Below are positions 59,355 through 64,000 of a stretch of 64,000 nucleotides of DNA, one piece after another (the first letter of the stretch is position 1; every line of letters begins with the position of its first letter). The stretch spans positions 2,448,501 to 2,512,500 of the forward strand of contig NZ_CP058350.1 of assembly GCF_005860795.2 (NCBI RefSeq), given 5' to 3'. Source of the stretch: Peteryoungia desertarenae. Its GTDB lineage: Bacteria > Pseudomonadota > Alphaproteobacteria > Rhizobiales > Rhizobiaceae. The notes under the pieces are model-generated. The model was given only the letters and a program-made list of their open reading frames with translations, had not been told where the DNA came from and made no database searches. A program made the translations under genes and the position numbers.

Positions 59355-59912
59355 TCAGATTGTGACGTACTCGATAAACCTGATTATCAAGTACAGCGAC
59401 GTACAGAATCCCATGAACATTAGGGTGGCTGCACTTAGATGCACCCAACGAGAGTAAATTTGAGCGGGGGCTACATTTATCGCTTTAGCAGGTCCGTCGG
59501 CGCAACGAACATTGGTAAGCATCGGAGGGTTGTAACCAACCTCGAGCATGTTAATTGTGAAGTGTTCATTAGGCGCAAGGTTTTGTGTCTTTAAGACGAA
59601 GAAACCTTCAGCGTTTTCGGTGACCTGGTAGTCTCTCTGAGGCCAGATTGCAAAATTTTGTGGTCGTCGACCTAAGATGATTTCTATTTCTGTAGCTGTC
59701 TTTCGACCCGCATTCTTGAAAATAAGTGACTCGGTATATACTAGACTCGGTTCTGCATCCCCGCCTCTTAAGCCGTAACAGAAGCCGTGCGACTTGGAAT
59801 AGATTATCTTTGATCGTGGGCTAGCTAAATACTTTATGTAGCCCCCCGCTAAAGGGAGGGCTACTGACGCGATCTCAGCGCGATAAGGTTCAATTAGACC
59901 CAGAAGGTACAT
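59355..59912 (-). CDS. Orphan membrane-anchored hypothetical protein, low GC
   Basis: A 185-residue protein. A single C-terminal membrane segment (AATLMFMGFCTSLYLIIRFI) follows a beta-rich region (ESLIFKNAGRKTATEIEIIL, GFFVLKTQNLAPNEHFTINM). The FKNAGRKTATEIEI stretch resembles tandem beta-sandwich accessory proteins, but I do not recognise the family. The base composition is clearly AT-richer than the neighbours and the ribosome-binding site is weak, suggesting acquisition by transfer. It lies 27 bp after nrdJ on the same strand and beside the repeat zone. Confidence 0.6.
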   Translation of the reverse strand: MYLLGLIEPYRAEIASVALPLAGGYIKYLASPRSKIIYSKSHGFCYGLRGGDAEPSLVYTESLIFKNAGRKTATEIEIILGRRPQNFAIWPQRDYQVTENAEGFFVLKTQNLAPNEHFTINMLEVGYNPPMLTNVRCADGPAKAINVAPAQIYSRWVHLSAATLMFMGFCTSLYLIIRFIEYVTI

Positions 59913-59939
59913 TTAGAACTTTCGTACTTGGTTTAATCC

Positions 59940-62900
59940 TCAGCTGCAGCCGCTCGTCGCGCCACACGTGTCGCACTTCTCGCAAGTCCCGTTCCGCACC
60001 ATCGTGAAATTCTGGCACTCGGAGCACATGTTGCCCGTATAGCCCTGCGCAATCGAGCGCATGCGGCGTTCGGCTTCGACCTTCTTGGCATCCGCCTTGG
60101 CGGCAGCGGCGTCGGCGGCGGCCTTGTCGGAGAAGAGGGCGGTGGCTTCCTGGCCGGCTTCGTCGACCAGTTCCTCGGCAATCTCCTCGGCGAATTCGAC
60201 CGCGCGCTCCTCGTAATCGCGCTTGAAGGCGACGATTTCGGAGGTCGAGATGGCAGCCGTCACCTCAAGCTTGCGGGCGGCATTGCCCGAGAACGCCGTG
60301 ACGGTTCCGCCGGACGAGGCCTTGGCCGGAGCGGCGGTCGCTGCACCCTTCGGCTCGGCGAGCGGCTGATGGCCCGTGCCGCCGACCAGCATCGGCTTGT
60401 GGCCACGGGTCCAGCCGGTCGAGACCAGATTGGTCTTGCCCTCCTGGATGCCCTTGCCGAGCGCCGTGTTGGAGAAGTCCGACGTATCGACATGGGCGAG
60501 GTCGTGGCGACCGAGATAGGAGACGGCGAGTTCGCGGAACACATAGTCGAGGATCGACGTGGCATTCTTGATCGCATCATTGCCCTGAACCATGCCGGCC
60601 GGCTCGAACTTGGTGAAGGTGAAGGCCTCCACATATTCCTCGAGCGGCACGCCATATTGCAGACCAAGCGAAATCGCGATGGCGAAATTGTTCATCATCG
60701 CACGGAAGGCGGCACCTTCCTTGTGCATGTCGATGAAGATCTCGCCGAGACGGCCATCACCGAACTCGCCGGTGCGCAGGTAAACCTTGTGACCGCCAAC
60801 GGTTGCCTTCTGGGTATAGCCTTGACGGCGGTTCGGCAGCTTTTCCCGCTCGCGAACAACCCGTTCGATGACACGCTCGATGATCTTTTCAGTGACGGTG
60901 ACCGCCTGGGCAGCCGCCGGCAGCTGGATCAGTTCCTCGACGCCGTCCTCGTCCGCCTCGTCCTCGATCAGCGAGGCGTTGAGCGGCTGGGAGAGCTTCG
61001 AGCCGTCGCGGTAAAGCGCGTTGGCCTTGAGCGCCAGCTTCCAGGACAGCATATAGGCTGCACCGCAATCCTCGACTGTCGCCTCGTTTGGCATGTTGAT
61101 CGTCTTGGAGATCGCGCCCGAGATGAAGGGCTGGGCCGCCGCCATCATGCGGATATGGCTTTCAACCGAGAGATAACGCTTGCCAATCTTGCCGCAAGGG
61201 TTGGCGCAATCGAAGACCGGCAGATGCTCGGGTTTGAGGAAGGGCGCGCCTTCCAGCGTCATCGCACCGCAGACATGGATATTGGCAGCCTCGATGTCCT
61301 TTTTCGAGAAGCCCATATGGTCAAGCAGGTTGAAGCTCATGTCGGCGAGCTGCTCGTCGGTGACCTTGAGGGTCTCCTTCAGGAAGTCGGCGCCGAGCGT
61401 CCACTGGTTGAAGACGAACTTGATGTCGAAGGCAGCCTTCAGCGCGCCGTTGACAGCCGCGATCTTCTCGTCGGTGAAGCCCTTGGCCCGAAGCGTCGTC
61501 GGATTGATGCCCGGCGCCTGGTTCAGGTTGCCATGGCCAACGGCATAGGCGTCGATCTCGGCGATCTGCGATTCGGAGTAGCCGAGTGCCCTAAGCGCTT
61601 CCGGAACGGCGGCATTGATGATCTTGAAGTAGCCGCCACCGGCGAGCTTCTTGAACTTCACCAGCGCGAAATCGGGCTCGATGCCGGTCGTGTCGCAGTC
61701 CATGACGAGACCGATCGTGCCGGTTGGTGCGATGACCGAGACCTGGGCATTGCGGTAGCCATGCTGTTCACCGAGTTCCAGCGCCTTGTCCCAGGCGGCG
61801 GTCGCATGGGCAATCAGGGCCGGGTCGGAGCAATCGGCATGAATGAGCGCCACCGGATCGACCGACAGACCTTCATAGCCTTCGGAGAGGCCATGGGCCG
61901 CGCGGCGATGGTTGCGGATGACGCGCAGCATGTTGTCACAGTTCGGCTGATAGCCGGGGAAGGGGCCGAGTTCCGAGGCAATTTCGGCTGACGTCGCATA
62001 GGACACGCCGGTCATGATAGCGGTCAATGCACCGCAGATGGCGCGGCCTTCCGCCGAGTCATAGGGGATGCCCGACGACATCAGCAGGCCGCCGATATTG
62101 GCGTAGCCGAGGCCGAGCGTGCGGTATTCATAGGAGAGTTCGGCAATCTGGCGCGACGGGAACTGTGCCATCATCACTGAGATTTCGAGAACGACGGTCC
62201 AGAGGCGCACCGCATGCTCGTAATCGGCAATGTTGATCTTCTTGGTCGCCGCATCCTTGAACTGCAACAGGTTGAGCGAAGCCAGGTTGCAGGCCGTGTC
62301 GTCGAGGAACATGTATTCCGAGCAGGGGTTCGATGCGCGGATCGGGCCGGCAGCCGGGCAGGTGTGCCAGTCGTTCATCGTCGTGTTGTAGTGCAGGCCC
62401 GGATCGGCGGATGCCCAGGCGGCATAGGAGATCTTCTCCCAGAGGTCGCGAGCCTTTAGCGTCTTCATCACCTTGCCGTCCTTGCGGGCGGTCAGGTTCC
62501 ACTCACCGTCGTTTTCGACAGCGCGCAGGAAGTCGTCCTTCAGCGAAACGGAGTTGTTCGAGTTTTGGCCGGAAACCGTCAGATAGGCTTCCGAATCCCA
62601 GTCGGTGTCATAGGTCTTGAAGTCGAGGTCGGTATAACCCTGCTGGGCGAACTGGATGACGCGCTTGACGTAGTTTTCCGGAACCTGGTCCTTCTTAGCC
62701 GCCTTGATTTCGCGCTTGAGGGCCGGGTTCTTGTTCGGGTCGAAGCAATCGTCATTGTCGGCCGAGCAATTGACGCAGGCCTTCATGATCGCCTTCAGAT
62801 GCTTGGCAACGATCTTCGAACCGGTGACGAGGGCTGCAACCTTCTGCTCTTCCTTCACCTTCCAGTCGATATAGGCTTCGATATCGGGATGGTCGATGTC

Positions 62901-63749
62901 GACGACGACCATCTTGGCCGCGCGACGGGTGGTGCCGCCGGACTTGATGGCGCCGGCTGCCCGGTCACCGATCTTCAGGAAGGACATGAGGCCGGAGGAA
63001 CGACCGCCGCCCGACAGCTTTTCGCCTTCGCCGCGCAGATAGGAGAAGTTGGAGCCGGTGCCGGAGCCATATTTGAAGAGACGGGCTTCGCGGACCCAGA
63101 GGTCCATGATGCCGCCTTCGTTGACGAGATCGTCCTCGACCGACTGGATGAAGCAGGCATGCGGCTGCGGATGCTCATAGGCCGACTTGGACTTGACCAG
63201 CTTGCCGGTGAAGGGGTCGACATAGAAATGGCCCTGGCCGGGGCCGTCAATGCCATAGGCCCAGTGCAGGCCGGTGTTGAACCACTGCGGGCTGTTCGGT
63301 GCGACGCGCTGGGTGGCGAGCATATAGGCGAGCTCGTCCTTGAAGGCGCTCGCATCTTCTTCCGAGGTGAAATACTTGCCCTTCCAGCCCCAATAGGTCC
63401 AGGTGCCGGCCAGGCGATCGAAGACCTGGCGGGCATCGGTTTCCGAGCCATAGCGCTCGTCTTCCGGCAGGCTGGCCAGCGCCTTTTCATCGGCAACCGA
63501 ACGCCAGAGGAAGGAAGGAACGTCGTTTTCCTCGACCTTCTTCAAGATCTTCGGCACGCCGGCCTTGCGGAAATACTTCTGTGCCAGAATGTCGGCTGCG
63601 ACCTGGCTGAATTGGTTCGGCACGTCGATATCGGCCAGACGGAAGACGATCGAGCCGTCCGGGTTCTTGATTTCGCTCACCGCCTTGCGGAATTTGATCT
63701 CCGCATATGGCGATTGGCCCGGCTTGGTGAAACGTCTTTCTATGCGCAT
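59940..63749 (-). CDS. nrdJ: Adenosylcobalamin-dependent (class II) ribonucleotide reductase
   Basis: A 1269-residue enzyme that reduces ribonucleoside diphosphates or triphosphates to deoxy forms without oxygen. Active-site and cofactor signatures are [36 protein letters not shown] and [13 protein letters not shown]-terminal Zn/thiol domain reads [20 protein letters not shown] then CGATSGCS. This is the long NrdJ form of alphaproteobacteria. ATG at 63749 gives [17 protein letters not shown]; the 63812 reading is leader. No B12 riboswitch was seen upstream. Confidence 0.96.
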   Translation of the reverse strand: MRIERRFTKPGQSPYAEIKFRKAVSEIKNPDGSIVFRLADIDVPNQFSQVAADILAQKYFRKAGVPKILKKVEENDVPSFLWRSVADEKALASLPEDERYGSETDARQVFDRLAGTWTYWGWKGKYFTSEEDASAFKDELAYMLATQRVAPNSPQWFNTGLHWAYGIDGPGQGHFYVDPFTGKLVKSKSAYEHPQPHACFIQSVEDDLVNEGGIMDLWVREARLFKYGSGTGSNFSYLRGEGEKLSGGGRSSGLMSFLKIGDRAAGAIKSGGTTRRAAKMVVVDIDHPDIEAYIDWKVKEEQKVAALVTGSKIVAKHLKAIMKACVNCSADNDDCFDPNKNPALKREIKAAKKDQVPENYVKRVIQFAQQGYTDLDFKTYDTDWDSEAYLTVSGQNSNNSVSLKDDFLRAVENDGEWNLTARKDGKVMKTLKARDLWEKISYAAWASADPGLHYNTTMNDWHTCPAAGPIRASNPCSEYMFLDDTACNLASLNLLQFKDAATKKINIADYEHAVRLWTVVLEISVMMAQFPSRQIAELSYEYRTLGLGYANIGGLLMSSGIPYDSAEGRAICGALTAIMTGVSYATSAEIASELGPFPGYQPNCDNMLRVIRNHRRAAHGLSEGYEGLSVDPVALIHADCSDPALIAHATAAWDKALELGEQHGYRNAQVSVIAPTGTIGLVMDCDTTGIEPDFALVKFKKLAGGGYFKIINAAVPEALRALGYSESQIAEIDAYAVGHGNLNQAPGINPTTLRAKGFTDEKIAAVNGALKAAFDIKFVFNQWTLGADFLKETLKVTDEQLADMSFNLLDHMGFSKKDIEAANIHVCGAMTLEGAPFLKPEHLPVFDCANPCGKIGKRYLSVESHIRMMAAAQPFISGAISKTINMPNEATVEDCGAAYMLSWKLALKANALYRDGSKLSQPLNASLIEDEADEDGVEELIQLPAAAQAVTVTEKIIERVIERVVREREKLPNRRQGYTQKATVGGHKVYLRTGEFGDGRLGEIFIDMHKEGAAFRAMMNNFAIAISLGLQYGVPLEEYVEAFTFTKFEPAGMVQGNDAIKNATSILDYVFRELAVSYLGRHDLAHVDTSDFSNTALGKGIQEGKTNLVSTGWTRGHKPMLVGGTGHQPLAEPKGAATAAPAKASSGGTVTAFSGNAARKLEVTAAISTSEIVAFKRDYEERAVEFAEEIAEELVDEAGQEATALFSDKAAADAAAAKADAKKVEAERRMRSIAQGYTGNMCSECQNFTMVRNGTCEKCDTCGATSGCS

Positions 63750-63865
63750 CTGCCTGTCCCTCGATCTTGCGCGCCACGAAGGCGCAAAGTGTACGTCTCG
63801 CTGCGCGTCCAACTCGCGCAGCCAGCCAATTGTTCATCCGTCAGTGATTCATCCGGAGATGTCTG

Positions 63866-63912
63866 ACGCTTTATCTTGTGGTTATCGTGGCTGCAAACAC
63901 TAAATATAGTAC
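63866..63912 (-). promoter_or_regulatory. nrdJ: Pair of NrdR-box-like sites upstream of nrdJ
   Basis: ACACTAAATATAGTAC (63897-63912) and ACGCTTTATCTTGTGG (63866-63881) each match about 12 of 16 positions of the NrdR box (ACACTATATATTGTGT type). Their centres are 31 bp apart, three helical turns, which is the usual NrdR spacing. They sit about 120-160 bp before the nrdJ start. NrdR represses ribonucleotide reductase genes when (d)ATP is high. Confidence 0.65.
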
Positions 63913-64000
63913 TAACAACTTATTGCCGCCAGTCCCCGAACCCCGTTTCGGCGTCAGAAATTTGCAAACAGTGTCCTGCGGCGTGCCCATGCTTTCACGC

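Noticed and set aside
63750-64000. Cobalamin riboswitch before the B12-dependent nrdJ
   Set aside because: No B12-box-like conserved core was found in the ~250 bp available; NrdR-like sites explain regulation better. The region beyond 64000 cannot be seen.

Overview
The window is chromosomal DNA of an alphaproteobacterium, most likely a member of the Rhizobiaceae (Rhizobium/Agrobacterium group). The evidence is the high-GC codon use, the tRNA-Trp–secE–nusG–rplKAJL–rpoBC–rpsL–rpsG–fusA–tuf order joined directly to the S10, spc and alpha ribosomal clusters, two tuf genes, a 66-residue SecE, absence of rpsD and rpmJ from the alpha/spc region, a class II (B12-dependent) ribonucleotide reductase, and families of palindromic intergenic repeats of the kind common in rhizobia. 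The species cannot be named from the sequence alone.

Layout. 1-941: the right edge of an integrated element, with a tyrosine integrase (cut by the window start), phased repeats in front of it, and the 3' half of a tRNA-Thr gene acting as attachment site. 1025-5980: a lysozyme-inhibitor-like protein, a methyltransferase/LysR divergent pair, and an operon rlmB–sugar-phosphoglycerate phosphatase–glucosyl-3-phosphoglycerate synthase that predicts synthesis of a compatible solute. 6084-41376: the transcription/translation core, about 35 kb of almost continuous + strand genes: tRNA-Tyr, tRNA-Gly, tufA, tRNA-Trp, secE-nusG, rplKA, rplJL, rpoBC, rpsL-rpsG-fusA-tufB, then the S10, spc (with secY-adk) and alpha clusters. 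It is punctuated by hairpins and terminators that split it into transcription units.

41396-55871: envelope and redox functions. A decayed ECF sigma factor gene, the periplasmic methionine sulfoxide reductase msrPQ, ilvD, a five-haem c-type cytochrome divergent from a transmembrane flavocytochrome reductase, an LprI-like protein, a beta-lactamase-fold serine hydrolase, an HtrA protease overlapping rarA, and a very unusual 967-residue protein. That protein joins a membrane CHASE4-like/GGDEF diguanylate cyclase to a flavin amine oxidase through an internal Tat-like signal. It is the most novel coding feature of the window.

56415-63912: small DUF378 and DUF1883 genes; a 2.5-kb repeat zone with four copies of a 200-bp compound palindrome, a 1.1-kb block bracketed by 94-bp inverted repeats around a GC-rich, hairpin-dense non-coding core, and a DUF559 nuclease gene lodged between two palindrome copies; a low-GC orphan gene; and nrdJ with two NrdR-box-like sites 31 bp apart.
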